From NCBI GenBank assembly GCA_031317595.1, contig JANCMB010000001.1, forward strand, positions 2,421,610-2,485,609: 64,000 nucleotides of DNA. Reading direction: 5' to 3'. The number at the start of each line of letters is the position of its first letter. The first letter of the stretch is position 1. The position numbers were made by a program, and so were the translations under genes. The DNA comes from Glutamicibacter sp. PS (GTDB taxonomy: Bacteria > Actinomycetota > Actinomycetes > Actinomycetales > Micrococcaceae). The notes under the pieces were generated by a model. The model searched no databases. It worked only from the letters and a program-made list of their open reading frames with translations, and was not told the origin of the DNA. Below, one piece after another: positions 1 to 8,809 of the stretch.

Positions 1-35
1 CGCGGCCCGCAATTCGGGCACTCAATTAGCAGCAT
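1..35 (-). CDS. soxD: Sarcosine oxidase delta subunit, 5' end only
   Basis: The last 35 bases on the minus strand hold an ATG at 35 followed by codons reading MLLIECPNCGPR, the typical start of the small zinc-binding delta subunit of heterotetrameric sarcosine oxidase, with the first CPxC zinc ligand pair visible. It lies 15 bases downstream of soxB on the same strand, the usual soxB-soxD order. The rest is outside the window. Confidence 0.8.
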   Translation of the reverse strand, partial: MLLIECPNCGP

Positions 36-49
36 TGCCTCTCCCTCGC

Positions 50-1267
50 TTAGTGGGCCACGGCCGCAGCGCCGTGCTCATCGATCAAACGTCCGGTTTC
101 GAAACGATCAAGCGCGAAAGGCTTATTCAGCGCGTGTGGCTCGTCGTTTGCGATGGTGTGGGCGTAGGTGAATCCTGCGCCCGGGGTTCCCTTGAAGCCA
201 CCGGTACCCCAACCGCAGTTGACGTACAGTCCATCGACCTCGGTCTTCGAAACGATCGGTGAGGCGTCGAAGGTGGTATCCACGATGCCGCCCCAGGTGC
301 GTAGCAGGTGGGCACGAGCGAAGATCGGGAAGAGCTCCACGGCAGCTGCCATCTGCTCCTCGATCACGTGGAAGGCTCCACGCTGTCCGTAACCGTTGTA
401 GGCGTCAATGCCGGCGCCCATGACCAGTTCGCCCTTGTGTGCCTGGGAGACGTACACATGTACGTGGTTCGACATGACGACGGTGGGGTGTACCGGTTCG
501 AAGAGCTCGGAGACCAGCGCCTGCAGCGGGTGCGACTGGATGGGCAGGCGTACCCCGGCCATCCCGGCGACCACCGAGGAGTGCCCGGCGGCGGCCAACG
601 CGACCTTTGGCGTGTGGATGGTGCCGCGGCTGGTCTGTACGCCAACGATGCGGTTACCTTCCTTGAGGATGCCGGTAACCTCGCAGTTTTGGATGATATC
701 CACACCCATTTCGTCGGCCTTGCGGGCAAAGGCCCAGGCCACGTGGTCGTGCTTGGCGATACCTGCGCGAGGCTGGTAGGTCGCACCCATGACTGGGTAG
801 CGGATGTTGTCGCCGATGTTGATGATCGGGCAAACTTCCTTGACCTGCTGCGGGTCGAGCCATTCGGCGTCGACGCCGTTGAGCTTGTTGGCCTCAACGC
901 GGCGTACCGATTCACGGACGTCGCCAAGAGTATGGGCCAGGTTCAACACACCACGCTGCGAGAACAGGAAGTCGTAGTCCAGTTCCTCGGGCAGCTGCTC
1001 CCATAGCTTCAGGGAGTGCTCGTAGATACCGGCCGACTCGTCCCACAGGTAGTTAGAACGAATAATGGTGGTGTTACGGGCCATGTTGCCGCCGGCCAAC
1101 CAGCCGCGCTCCAGCACGGCGATGTTGGTCATGCCGTGGTTCTTGGCGAGGTAGTAGGCCGTGGCTAGGCCGTGGCCACCGCCACCGACGATCACTGCAT
1201 CATAGGACGACTTCGGCTCCGGGTTCCGCCAGAGGAAGTCCGGGTGCTCTGGAAGCAGATCCGCCAT
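50..1267 (-). CDS. soxB: Sarcosine oxidase beta subunit
   Basis: 405 residues, full length for the beta subunit of heterotetrameric sarcosine oxidase, the flavoprotein that oxidatively demethylates sarcosine to glycine in the cytosol and passes the one-carbon unit to tetrahydrofolate. The N-terminal Rossmann fold for FAD is seen as [17 protein letters not shown] at about residues 26-42, and a [14 protein letters not shown] segment near residue 355 is typical of the flavin site. The ATG at 1267 follows the glyA stop by two bases and is preceded by a GGTAGGAGAG ribosome binding site; soxD follows. The GlyA-SoxB-SoxD order is the known Arthrobacter sarcosine operon, but here glyA is broken, so the normal promoter upstream of glyA may be lost. 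Confidence 0.93.
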   Translation of the reverse strand: MADLLPEHPDFLWRNPEPKSSYDAVIVGGGGHGLATAYYLAKNHGMTNIAVLERGWLAGGNMARNTTIIRSNYLWDESAGIYEHSLKLWEQLPEELDYDFLFSQRGVLNLAHTLGDVRESVRRVEANKLNGVDAEWLDPQQVKEVCPIINIGDNIRYPVMGATYQPRAGIAKHDHVAWAFARKADEMGVDIIQNCEVTGILKEGNRIVGVQTSRGTIHTPKVALAAAGHSSVVAGMAGVRLPIQSHPLQALVSELFEPVHPTVVMSNHVHVYVSQAHKGELVMGAGIDAYNGYGQRGAFHVIEEQMAAAVELFPIFARAHLLRTWGGIVDTTFDASPIVSKTEVDGLYVNCGWGTGGFKGTPGAGFTYAHTIANDEPHALNKPFALDRFETGRLIDEHGAAAVAH

Positions 1268-1269
1268 GA

Positions 1270-1377
1270 TTACTCTCCTACCTTCTTCAGTTCTGGGTAC
1301 AGCGGATGCGCAGCAGCCAAAGCCTCCACACGCTCACGCAACCCCACCAACACCGACTCATCACCCTCAGCACCAGC
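1270..1377 (-). pseudogene. glyA: 3' remnant of glyA (serine hydroxymethyltransferase)
   Basis: The reading frame ending at 1270 encodes about 36 residues closing with [18 protein letters not shown], which resembles the C-terminal helix of serine hydroxymethyltransferase. In sarcosine operons glyA normally precedes soxB, and the two-base spacing to soxB fits. Upstream of 1378 the homology stops and the sequence becomes the 18-bp repeats of the neighbouring secreted protein, so roughly 90% of glyA is absent. The remnant has no start codon of its own. Its first part uses GCT/GAG/TTG-rich codons unlike soxB, so the lost glyA may have had a different origin. Alternatively an assembler joined two contigs through the repeat. 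Confidence 0.65.
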
Positions 1378-2938
1378 AAACAGTTGGTTCCGGCGAACCC
1401 GTTGGCTCAGGCGACTCCGAAGGCTCAGGCGAATCGGTCGGCTCAGGCGAATCGGTCGGCTCAGGCGAGTCGGTCGGCTCTGGGGAAACAGTTGGTTCCG
1501 GCGAACCCGTTGGCTCAGGCGACTCCGAAGGCTCAGGCGACTCCGAAGGCTCCGGCGAATCGGTCGGCTCAGGCGAACCCGTTGGCTCAGGCGAGTCGGT
1601 CGGCTCCGGCGACTCCGAAGGCTCCGGCGAATCGGTCGGCTCAGGCGACTCCGAAGGCTCCGGCGAATCGGTCGGCTCCGGCGACTCCGAAGGCTCCGGC
1701 GAATCGGTCGGCTCAGGCGAATCGGTCGGCTCTGGGGAAACAGTTGGTTCCGGCGAACCCGTTGGCTCAGGCGACTCCGAAGGCTCCGGCGAATCGGTCG
1801 GCTCAGGTTTTTCAGTCGTTTCTGGCGTTGGCGGCTCAGTGCAGGTAGATGACGGATCGCCAATAAATGGGAAGTTGTGGAACTCAGAACCTGCACGGTC
1901 CTGCAAGAGATTTCCTGCAACCCAGATACGCCCGTTTAGTCCAGCGGCAGCCATAGTGGTCGTAGCGGACGAATTAGGAACGATGACGCTACCGGGCACC
2001 TGTGCCCCTTCGAGTCGCACATCCTTCGCGTCGGGGAAAACCCAAAGAACCTGCGCGGCGAGTTGGCCGAATCGCTGAGAGTTCTCCAGGATCATGCCAT
2101 TGGCTCTGTCGAACAGCCCCTGGATATTAATGCGCGGGGATGATCCCCGGACGTTGATAATGATCGGATCGGCCGGCTCGATGTTGTCACCGATCTGCAA
2201 CGAGAACTGTGACAAGTCCTCAGCATCGATGTCGAACAAGTGGCGTGCAGCGCCCGCGGCACCATTTAGGCGTAGCGTTCCCCACGCGTTCGTGTAAGTA
2301 CCCTCGGCGTTCTGCGCATGGTTGACATTGTTCTCCGCGAATTGGCGCAGCACCGAGAAGTTGTTTTGTGGCCATCCAGCGAAATTCGGCGAGTCCAGCG
2401 CACCTTCTCGACCCAGATCTGATTCGACTGTACTGCCGGGGCCTGTCGCAGTGATTTTGCCTGCACCTTGCTGCGCACCGCCAATCGCAACATGTGCCTC
2501 AAGGAAGTCACCGCGTGAGTCAATTAGCGATGCTTCGAGCTCACCTGGTCCACCAAATACGGCCGACCCGCCTACGCGAATGACATCTGAACCAGCGATC
2601 GGCATCATCCCCGACCCAGCTCCAACTCGGCCTACCGAGTATGCGCCACTTCCAAAGTTCGCGTCGCCGTTAACAACAAGCTGCCCTTCCAACTCGGCAC
2701 CTTTGACACGCGAAAAATTGCCGCCAGCATAGACGTTTACGTTCTTGTCAATTGGTTTCGGTTGAACCGTGCCGTTGCCTGCGACAATCCCTAGGCCTCC
2801 GCTGGGCATGCACTGCCCGGTCCCTCCACTAACAGGTTCCATAACGGGGACTGCATAGCTCGGGGCTGCTGCTGTGGCTAGTGTGCTGGCCGCTACCAGC
2901 GCAGCCAAAGCACCCCCTAGCAGTTTCTTCGGGCTCAC
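1367..2938 (-). CDS. Secreted choice-of-anchor A type protein, C-terminus truncated
   Basis: 523 residues read from a GTG at 2938 with an AAGGAGTT ribosome binding site six bases upstream. Residues 1-29 form a Sec signal peptide (SPKK, hydrophobic stretch, PSYA cleavage site). Residues about 35-365 are a glycine- and valine-rich beta domain with LVVNGDANF and VIVPNSSAT segments, which I recognise as the choice-of-anchor A domain of cell-surface proteins. Residues about 371-514 are PEPTDS/PEPSES/PEPTGS hexapeptide repeats, a wall-spanning stalk. Such proteins normally end in a sorting signal; this one stops with VCWC a few codons into the glyA remnant, so it lacks any anchor and would be released if made. 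It now lies upstream of soxBD on the same strand. Confidence 0.75.
   Translation of the reverse strand: MSPKKLLGGALAALVAASTLATAAAPSYAVPVMEPVSGGTGQCMPSGGLGIVAGNGTVQPKPIDKNVNVYAGGNFSRVKGAELEGQLVVNGDANFGSGAYSVGRVGAGSGMMPIAGSDVIRVGGSAVFGGPGELEASLIDSRGDFLEAHVAIGGAQQGAGKITATGPGSTVESDLGREGALDSPNFAGWPQNNFSVLRQFAENNVNHAQNAEGTYTNAWGTLRLNGAAGAARHLFDIDAEDLSQFSLQIGDNIEPADPIIINVRGSSPRINIQGLFDRANGMILENSQRFGQLAAQVLWVFPDAKDVRLEGAQVPGSVIVPNSSATTTMAAAGLNGRIWVAGNLLQDRAGSEFHNFPFIGDPSSTCTEPPTPETTEKPEPTDSPEPSESPEPTGSPEPTVSPEPTDSPEPTDSPEPSESPEPTDSPEPSESPEPTDSPEPSESPEPTDSPEPTGSPEPTDSPEPSESPEPSESPEPTGSPEPTVSPEPTDSPEPTDSPEPTDSPEPSESPEPTGSPEPTVCWC
1378..1828 (-). repeat. Tandem 18-bp repeats encoding PEPxxS hexapeptides
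   Basis: About 24 head-to-tail 18-bp units encode PEPTDS, PEPSES, PEPTGS and PEPTVS variants. Longer blocks recur almost exactly: the stretch beginning AAACAGTTGGTTCCGGCGAA starts at 1378, near 1488 and near 1738. The repeat ends exactly where the glyA remnant begins. Such tracts vary in length by slippage and are prone to collapse in short-read assembly. Confidence 0.9.
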
Positions 2939-2973
2939 TAATTTAACTCCTTGAGAACGCTTACTTGGTAAAA

Positions 2974-2989
2974 CCTACTGATCGGTAGG
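2974..2989. promoter_or_regulatory. Operator-like palindrome (TetR type)
   Basis: CCTACTGATCGGTAGG is an inverted repeat with a nearly symmetrical centre (TACTGATCGGTA), the form of many TetR-family operators. It lies 35 bases before the GTG of the secreted protein, so a bound protein would block its transcription. No regulator gene is adjacent. Confidence 0.45.
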
Positions 2990-2995
2990 AAAGAA

Positions 2996-3012
2996 TGTTA
3001 GAAACACTAACA
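2996..3012. promoter_or_regulatory. Second operator-like inverted repeat
   Basis: TGTTAG-AAACA-CTAACA has perfect 6-bp arms and lies seven bases from the preceding palindrome. The pair suggests a repressible promoter for the secreted protein gene. The regulator is unknown. Confidence 0.4.
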
Positions 3013-3435
3013 GATCGGTTCTAGGGGATCCTGAGAGATCGCTAGTCGACCGGAATTCACTCGGGCCATTGATTAGCGTCGTTCTTTACATGCCACGAAG
3101 TCCAGCACAAAAATTTGCGGTCATCCCAAAGGGGAAACAAACGCTTGACTACTTATTTTTATTAGGAAGACGCCACTGATCTGCAACGACCGAATCGCGC
3201 TTGGAAGCGAAGAATCCAAGCAATGACTTTTGGTGCGGCCCCCACAACGTGGCCAATTACACTCAAATCGTTCGTAGAACGATAAAGAAATCAAACACGA
3301 TTAAGTCACACCTGAAGAGGACTTTCTCGCATCTTTTAAGTCTAACCGTGACCGTATTGTTACATTCGAACAATTCGGTATGCCGAATCATTGAGATGGA
3401 GTGATGGCCGTCGCGATTCAGCTGGCCGGGTAGGC
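3013..3435. other. AT-rich intergenic stretch
   Basis: No convincing gene is seen. A 67-codon frame at 3201-3404 has no ribosome binding site or recognisable protein character. A small inverted repeat, ATTCGG-TATG-CCGAAT, sits at 3373-3388. The stretch is visibly richer in A and T than its surroundings and probably holds the distal promoter region of the secreted protein gene. Confidence 0.5.
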
Positions 3436-5193
3436 TCACTTCGTGCCAGGTTTACTCTCCGGTCGAGTTGCATCGGAAGAGATAGGTACGACCTTCGAGG
3501 AGTCTTTTGGCTCGATTCGTGTGATTTTTGCACCTCGGTCTGGTTGCTCTCGCGGAACGATGGCCACGGACAGAGGCATGCCGTGTCGGACCGGCGGAAA
3601 CTCTCCAAAGTGGTCTGGATCCGCCTCGTCCCAATCTTCCTGCCAATGAACTGGTGGATCCGTAAGCAATTGCCCCGGCGTAAGCCAGTGGAAAAGGCTC
3701 GCATACGAACGCGTGTTTTGCATGTTCACGCGCCTACGCAACATACGGCTCGTCAACTGATGCGGGCTCGTCAGACCCATCGAAGCAATGATTTGCTGGG
3801 CCTCGGTGACCGTCAAGCGATGATAGTTATAGACCCGATGTCCCTTGTCGGTCACGTCCAACGCACGCATGCGACGCTTGGACTGGGTGGCCACACCCAC
3901 GGGACAATGGTTCGTATGGCAGCGCTGGGCTTGAATACATCCCGTCGCCATCATCATTGAACGCGCAGCAAAGGTGAAATCCGCTCCCTGAATGAGTCGC
4001 TTGACGATGTCCGATCCGGTAGCGACTTTCCCGGCTGCGGCCAGGCGCAGCTCGTCACGTAAGCCAGCTCCCACTAGCGCGTTGTGCACGATCATCAGCC
4101 CTTCGGTAAGTGGCGTACCGACGTGATCTTCGTATTCGAGCGGTGCAGCTCCCGTACCTCCCTCGGCACCGTCTACCGTGATGAAGTCTAAGAGGATCCC
4201 TGTTTCGATCATTGCCTTACAGATGGCCAGAACATCGGTACGTGAGCCAACGCAGAATTTCACCCCCACGGGCTTACCGCCTGACAATTCTCGAAGTCGC
4301 GCAACGAATTCCAAAAGCTCTCGAGGAGTCGAGAACTCACTATGGCTTGCGGGCGAGATACAGTCCTCGCCCATGGGCACGAGCCGGGTCTCTGCAATTT
4401 CAGCAGTCACTTTTGCGGCTGGTAGCACGCCGCCAAGACCGGGCTTGGCGCCTTGCGACATTTTGATGGTGATGCCCTTGATCTGTTCCAGCGAAGCCTT
4501 CTTGGCGAATGTCTCGGGGTCAAAACGGCCCTCTTCGGTCCGGCATCCAAAGTAGCCTGACCCGATTTCCCAGAAGAGGTCGGCATCGCTGGCAAGATGA
4601 TATTTGCTCAGACCCCCTTCACCAGTTTCTTGGACGAAGTCGCCCATCCGAGCTCCGCGGTTCATTGCGAGTACCGCGTTGGCCGAGAGTGATCCGAAAC
4701 TCATAGATGAGATGTTGAGTAGCGAAATATCGTAGGGCTCCGTGCATTGGCTAGATCCCACGCGCACCTTGAACTGACTGGAGACTGGCGCAACGGGCGC
4801 CGAAGAATGTAGTAAGTATTCGTGTCCTTCCACGTTGACCAGACGCTCGGTACCGAAAGCTTTGTGGCTGTCGACACCTTTTGCTCGCGCATAAATAAGT
4901 GAGCGTGTGTCGCGATCGAAAGGGCGACCGTCAGTGTTGCGTTCGATGAAGTACTGCTGAATTTCGGGTCGGATGAACTCCAGAAAGTAGCGCGCGTGGC
5001 CCAAAATCGGGTAATTGCGCAGGATTGAGTGGCGCTTCTGGACCATGTCATAGATTCCTACGCTGGCCAGACCCACGGTCAGCACCAGCAGTACCCACCA
5101 TGCGGCGCTTCCATATTGCGAGGCAAGCACTGCGGTTAGTATCAGGCCGGTGGCGAGGGCTGTTAGAAATAGAACTACAACTAAACGCACCAT
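3436..5193 (-). CDS. FMN-binding glutamate synthase family protein, membrane-anchored
   Basis: 585 residues. Two hydrophobic segments at about 4-26 and 31-48 anchor the N-terminus in the membrane. The remainder matches the central and FMN-binding part of the large glutamate synthase subunit: SPASHSEFSTPRELLEF, VKFCVGSRTDVLAICK, and a CX5CX4C cluster at Cys419, Cys425 and Cys430 followed by PVGVATQ, which in GltB binds a 3Fe-4S centre. The N-terminal amidotransferase domain and a GltD partner are absent, so it is not a normal glutamate synthase; members of this family are widespread and of unclear substrate. The ATG has no ribosome binding site but lies six bases after a TAGGCT box, indicating leaderless translation. 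It stands alone, 40 bases downstream of the exporter genes. Confidence 0.85.
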   Translation of the reverse strand: MVRLVVVLFLTALATGLILTAVLASQYGSAAWWVLLVLTVGLASVGIYDMVQKRHSILRNYPILGHARYFLEFIRPEIQQYFIERNTDGRPFDRDTRSLIYARAKGVDSHKAFGTERLVNVEGHEYLLHSSAPVAPVSSQFKVRVGSSQCTEPYDISLLNISSMSFGSLSANAVLAMNRGARMGDFVQETGEGGLSKYHLASDADLFWEIGSGYFGCRTEEGRFDPETFAKKASLEQIKGITIKMSQGAKPGLGGVLPAAKVTAEIAETRLVPMGEDCISPASHSEFSTPRELLEFVARLRELSGGKPVGVKFCVGSRTDVLAICKAMIETGILLDFITVDGAEGGTGAAPLEYEDHVGTPLTEGLMIVHNALVGAGLRDELRLAAAGKVATGSDIVKRLIQGADFTFAARSMMMATGCIQAQRCHTNHCPVGVATQSKRRMRALDVTDKGHRVYNYHRLTVTEAQQIIASMGLTSPHQLTSRMLRRRVNMQNTRSYASLFHWLTPGQLLTDPPVHWQEDWDEADPDHFGEFPPVRHGMPLSVAIVPREQPDRGAKITRIEPKDSSKVVPISSDATRPESKPGTK

Positions 5194-5199
5194 GGTGCG

Positions 5200-5205
5200 A
5201 GCCTA
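5200..5205 (-). promoter_or_regulatory. -10 box for leaderless gene at 5193
   Basis: TAGGCT on the minus strand is followed by six bases and the ATG at 5193, with no ribosome binding site between. This is the usual actinobacterial arrangement for transcription starting at the start codon. Confidence 0.5.
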
Positions 5206-5233
5206 ACGCGAGCACTGCGGTGAACGTAAGGGC

Positions 5234-6976
5234 TCACAGGTTTCCAGCTTCACGCTGAATCATGGCTCGCAACATCGAGTCGGAACGCGCGATAAGAGTC
5301 TGTGGTGTTGCAGTTTCGACGACGCGTCCGTCGTGTAGCACGAGCGCCGTGTCGGCATACGGCAACACCGAAAGTCGATGGCTAACCATGATGGCCGCCA
5401 TCCCGCTGTGTAGCCGGCGCTGCAGGGCTTGGAACACTAGGCTCTCGCTGTCCGCGTCGAGTGCGCTCGTGGATTCGTCGAGGATCAGCACCTGCGGTTG
5501 GCGTAGTAGCGCCCGGGCTATGCCCAACCGTTGTCGTTGCCCGCCGGAGAGCCGGCTCCCACGCTCGCCCAAGCGCGTATCGAGTCCGGACTTTTGCGCG
5601 GCGAGCCAGGAGGCCAGTCCCAGTTCCTGGAGCACCTCTCGAAGTTGCTCATCAGTTATGTCGTCTCTGCCCAGGAGCAAGTTCTCACGCACGCTGCCGC
5701 GAATAAGCACGGGTGTCTGAGCCACAAGAAGAATTCGCTCACGTAGCTGGTCCAATGGGAGAGTCCGCAGGTCGACTCCCCCAAGCTGCATCTGTCCGTC
5801 GGATTCGATGCTGCGGACCAGGGCCGCGGCAACGGTCGACTTGCCACTACCGGATCCGCCGAGAACCGCAAGCAGGCCGCCGCCTGCTACGTGAAAATCG
5901 ATATCCTGCACGACCGCGCCTTGTGCGTATCCAGCGCTGAGCTGTCGCACGATAAGGCTTGTACCCTCGACGGCAGGGGCTTCAGTACCCTCGCTGGTAG
6001 TCACCGGCGCCTTGTCAACATCGTAGAGGCGGCGCGCACTGGCCAGTGAATCTTGAAGACTCAGCACGAATCCTTCGACGGCTCGCACCGCTTCAAACGA
6101 GGGAACGCACAACACCAGTACAAGAACCAATTCCCCGGGCTGCACGCTACCAGGACCAACCGCCAAGACAACGATCGCGCTGAGCCACGGCACGATGGCC
6201 ACCAGCGCAGATCGCACACCGCTCATCCAGGCGGCTTTGGACGCGATCAGGCTATCCGGGCCGCGTTGCATGACCCGGCGTAGCATCGCTCGCTCGGCCC
6301 CATAATCAGCGATCGTCTCGGCTCCGCGCAGTGTCTCCGCCAGCGCTTGGCTCTGCGCCGTGCGCGCACGTGCGGTATCTGCTACCGCTCGTTGCACGGT
6401 GCGCAGGCCGAGTCCGGGTACGACCAAGCCCAACATGATGTACCCGGCGGCAAGGGCCGCCGCGGGTGTGGGGCCGGCAATCGACCAAACGAATAGGCTC
6501 GCACCCACACTGACCACAAGGGCCGCAACGGCCGGTGGAAGCGTGTGGGCAAAGAACACCTCGACCCGGTCGATATCGCTGGTGGCTTTCGACAGCATCG
6601 CCCCCGAGCGCCGGTTACCGCCAAAGGGTGCCTGCCGCTCATAGGCCCGGTACATCACCGAACGCAGCCGAGAGAGCGCAAGGAAGGCAACCCGGTGCCC
6701 CACGTACTGTTCTGCATAGCGCACAAGACCTTTGAGCAGGCCCAGCCCAATCAATAGCGCCGCGGACAGCACCAAAGTCGGTTGAGGAAGCCACGGGGCC
6801 ACGGACAGGCCCAGGACTCGAAGTAACCCGAGGCCCGCTATGAGATACATCGCAAGCGACACGAATCGGGTGATACACGCTAACAGGCAGGCCAGCACCA
6901 TCGCTGAGCGAAGCCCCGAAGCGACGCCGAGCAACCACCGAGTGACGCCCGGAGGGGAAGAGTGCAGTTCGCTCAC
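5234..6976 (-). CDS. ABC exporter half-transporter, CydC-like
   Basis: 580 residues: a six-helix exporter membrane domain (about 15-315) and a nucleotide-binding domain (about 340-575) with Walker A GGSGSGKST, signature LSGGQRQR, Walker B VLILDES and the H-loop histidine in MVSHRLS. The membrane domain contains RYAEQYVGHRVAF, close to the CydC pattern of cysteine/glutathione exporters. The GTG at 6976 overlaps the stop of the preceding half-transporter by four bases (GTGA), so the two are translationally coupled and form one heterodimer. No cytochrome bd genes lie nearby, so the thiol-exporter role is uncertain; a multidrug or peptide exporter is equally possible. Confidence 0.8.
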   Translation of the reverse strand: MSELHSSPPGVTRWLLGVASGLRSAMVLACLLACITRFVSLAMYLIAGLGLLRVLGLSVAPWLPQPTLVLSAALLIGLGLLKGLVRYAEQYVGHRVAFLALSRLRSVMYRAYERQAPFGGNRRSGAMLSKATSDIDRVEVFFAHTLPPAVAALVVSVGASLFVWSIAGPTPAAALAAGYIMLGLVVPGLGLRTVQRAVADTARARTAQSQALAETLRGAETIADYGAERAMLRRVMQRGPDSLIASKAAWMSGVRSALVAIVPWLSAIVVLAVGPGSVQPGELVLVLVLCVPSFEAVRAVEGFVLSLQDSLASARRLYDVDKAPVTTSEGTEAPAVEGTSLIVRQLSAGYAQGAVVQDIDFHVAGGGLLAVLGGSGSGKSTVAAALVRSIESDGQMQLGGVDLRTLPLDQLRERILLVAQTPVLIRGSVRENLLLGRDDITDEQLREVLQELGLASWLAAQKSGLDTRLGERGSRLSGGQRQRLGIARALLRQPQVLILDESTSALDADSESLVFQALQRRLHSGMAAIMVSHRLSVLPYADTALVLHDGRVVETATPQTLIARSDSMLRAMIQREAGNL

Positions 6977-8736
6977 TGTTCTCCTCCTTGGGTGCCGAGG
7001 GCGCGGTAGAGCTCGTTCGTCCTTCGCCGGTAGGCGCCCATTGCGGACTTCAAATGCCCCGGTGTCGCCAGGAGCTCTTCGCGCCTGCCGGCTTGAATAA
7101 CATGCCCGTTCTCAAGCACCACCACGTAGTCATAGTCTTGCAGAAGGCCCAGCCGGTGCGTCACGGTGACGGTGGTCAGCCCGGCCGTGACCCGACGGAT
7201 CGTGTCAAGAACCTCGGCCTCGGTGCGCACGTCGAGTGCGCTGGTAGGTTCGTCGAGGAGCAGCACCGACCGGCGAGCCAACAATGCTCGGGCCAGTGCC
7301 ATGCGCTGTGCCTGACCTCCGGATAGCCGGGCACCGGCCTCCCCGAGCTTGGTATCTAGTTTCTGAGGTTGGGCCGCGAGCCAAGGACCCATTCCCACTG
7401 CGGAGAGGACCTCGATCATCTCTTCGTCGCTCGCCTGTGGTCGGCCCAGCCCGAGGTTGTGCCGCACGCTGCTTCCAAAGAGCTCGGCGCCCTGGTCGAG
7501 TACCGCGGTGTTGGCCCGCAAGGTGGCCGGGCCTAGGGTGCGGTGTCCGTCGTGGATCGTGCCCGAGGATATTTCAAGCTGCCCCTGAAGTACTCTCAAC
7601 AGCGTGGTTTTTCCACTACCGGAGGGGCCGATAATCGCCGTGCGCGACCCAGCGGGGAAGTTGAGCGTGACCCCGCTGAGCGCCGGTAGCGCGTCCTCGT
7701 CCTGGGCGTAGTGCGCGCTGACCTCTTGAAGCTGTAGAGCGTGATCTCCCAACGACGCCCGTGCGGGATGCAGCGAGGCACGGTGGATGGGCTCACGCAG
7801 AACTTGGGTAATCTTTTCCTCCGCGGCACGCCCGGTCATCCCCACGTAGAAGAAACTGCCAACGTAGTTCACCGGTGCCAAGGTCAAGAAGCTCAGCGCG
7901 ATCAATGCCACGGCCGAGCCCGGGCTGATGGCCCCGGTGGAGGCGCGCCACCAAGCCAGCAACGCCGCGCTGGAGAGCAGCAGGACGGCAAAGCTGGAAT
8001 CAATGACCAGAAGCACCAGCTGGTTCCGCGACAACAGCTTCATTACCTGTTGCCGCACCCGCTCCGAGGCTCTGGCGATCCGTTGCCCCATCCACTGCGA
8101 GGCTCCATTGAGTTTGAGCATATCCAGCGAGCGCAGGGCCTCGAGGAAGGTTGCGGCCAAGATCCCCTGAGACCGTCGGTATTCACCGGAGGAGGCTCGG
8201 AAGCGGCGCTGGAAACCGATCACGATCAACGGCACCAAGGGTGTCAGAATCAGCAGGAGCAGGGCGCTGAGCGGGTCGATAAACACGGCGATGAACCCGA
8301 GGACGAGTAGTGGCGTGGCTACCGCGGAGAGCGCCGGACCAATAAATTCGGTCCGGTAGCGTGCCGCGCGTTCCACGGAGTCCATGGCGATGGACACCAG
8401 TTCGCCTTCGCCTAAACGGCGCAGCCGCAGCGGACCGATGGCCAGATAGTGTTGCAGGAGGTTTTCGCGTTGTTCGCGGGTGGAGATGTCCTTATCGCGA
8501 GCGATCACCACCGGCGTGAGCACGGTACTGAGCACGATCACAAGGGTTTCGGCGGCCACCGGCCAGTACCAGTGGCCGGGCAGGCTGCCGCCGGACAGGA
8601 GCAGGTCGAGACCTCGGCCAAGCATGATCGCTAATCCCGCGGTGGCCGAGGCGGCCGCAAGGCTCAGTACGATCACTAGCGTCGTCGCTACCGAGAACAA
8701 GCCGAAGAGTTTACCCACGGTATACATCGTAGTCAT
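6973..8736 (-). CDS. ABC exporter half-transporter, CydD-like
   Basis: 587 residues from the ATG at 8736, preceded by AAGGGG; longer frames reaching 8901 would run into the divergent gene and add no membrane character. Membrane helices fill about 10-310; LTPLVPLIVIGFQRRF is the CydD-type loop. The nucleotide-binding domain (about 335-570) has Walker A GPSGSGKTT, signature LSGGQAQR and Walker B VLLLDEP. It is the first gene of a two-gene operon with the CydC-like half and is divergent, 73 bases apart, from the thioesterase-TrpF fusion gene. Substrate unknown. Confidence 0.8.
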   Translation of the reverse strand: MTTMYTVGKLFGLFSVATTLVIVLSLAAASATAGLAIMLGRGLDLLLSGGSLPGHWYWPVAAETLVIVLSTVLTPVVIARDKDISTREQRENLLQHYLAIGPLRLRRLGEGELVSIAMDSVERAARYRTEFIGPALSAVATPLLVLGFIAVFIDPLSALLLLILTPLVPLIVIGFQRRFRASSGEYRRSQGILAATFLEALRSLDMLKLNGASQWMGQRIARASERVRQQVMKLLSRNQLVLLVIDSSFAVLLLSSAALLAWWRASTGAISPGSAVALIALSFLTLAPVNYVGSFFYVGMTGRAAEEKITQVLREPIHRASLHPARASLGDHALQLQEVSAHYAQDEDALPALSGVTLNFPAGSRTAIIGPSGSGKTTLLRVLQGQLEISSGTIHDGHRTLGPATLRANTAVLDQGAELFGSSVRHNLGLGRPQASDEEMIEVLSAVGMGPWLAAQPQKLDTKLGEAGARLSGGQAQRMALARALLARRSVLLLDEPTSALDVRTEAEVLDTIRRVTAGLTTVTVTHRLGLLQDYDYVVVLENGHVIQAGRREELLATPGHLKSAMGAYRRRTNELYRALGTQGGEQ

Positions 8737-8809
8737 CAGGGTGCCCCTTGCCAGCCGGGTGTACGTCGCAAAGTTTGTTTGGCCTCGCCCGCTGGCGGAG
8801 ACTAACACC

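Noticed and set aside
1378-1828. Possible CRISPR array
   Set aside because: The units are continuous 18-bp coding repeats without unique spacers.
1172-2078. Plus-strand frames over the repeat tract encoding Gly-Ser or Arg-Leu repeats
   Set aside because: They are the complementary reading of the PEPxxS repeats; only the minus-strand frame has a signal peptide, a ribosome binding site and a folded domain.
3201-3404. 67-codon ORF in the intergenic stretch
   Set aside because: No ribosome binding site, no hydrophobic or domain pattern.
5234-8736. Naming the exporter pair cydC/cydD outright
   Set aside because: The membrane domains look CydDC-like, but there are no cytochrome bd genes nearby and related drug exporters share these features.
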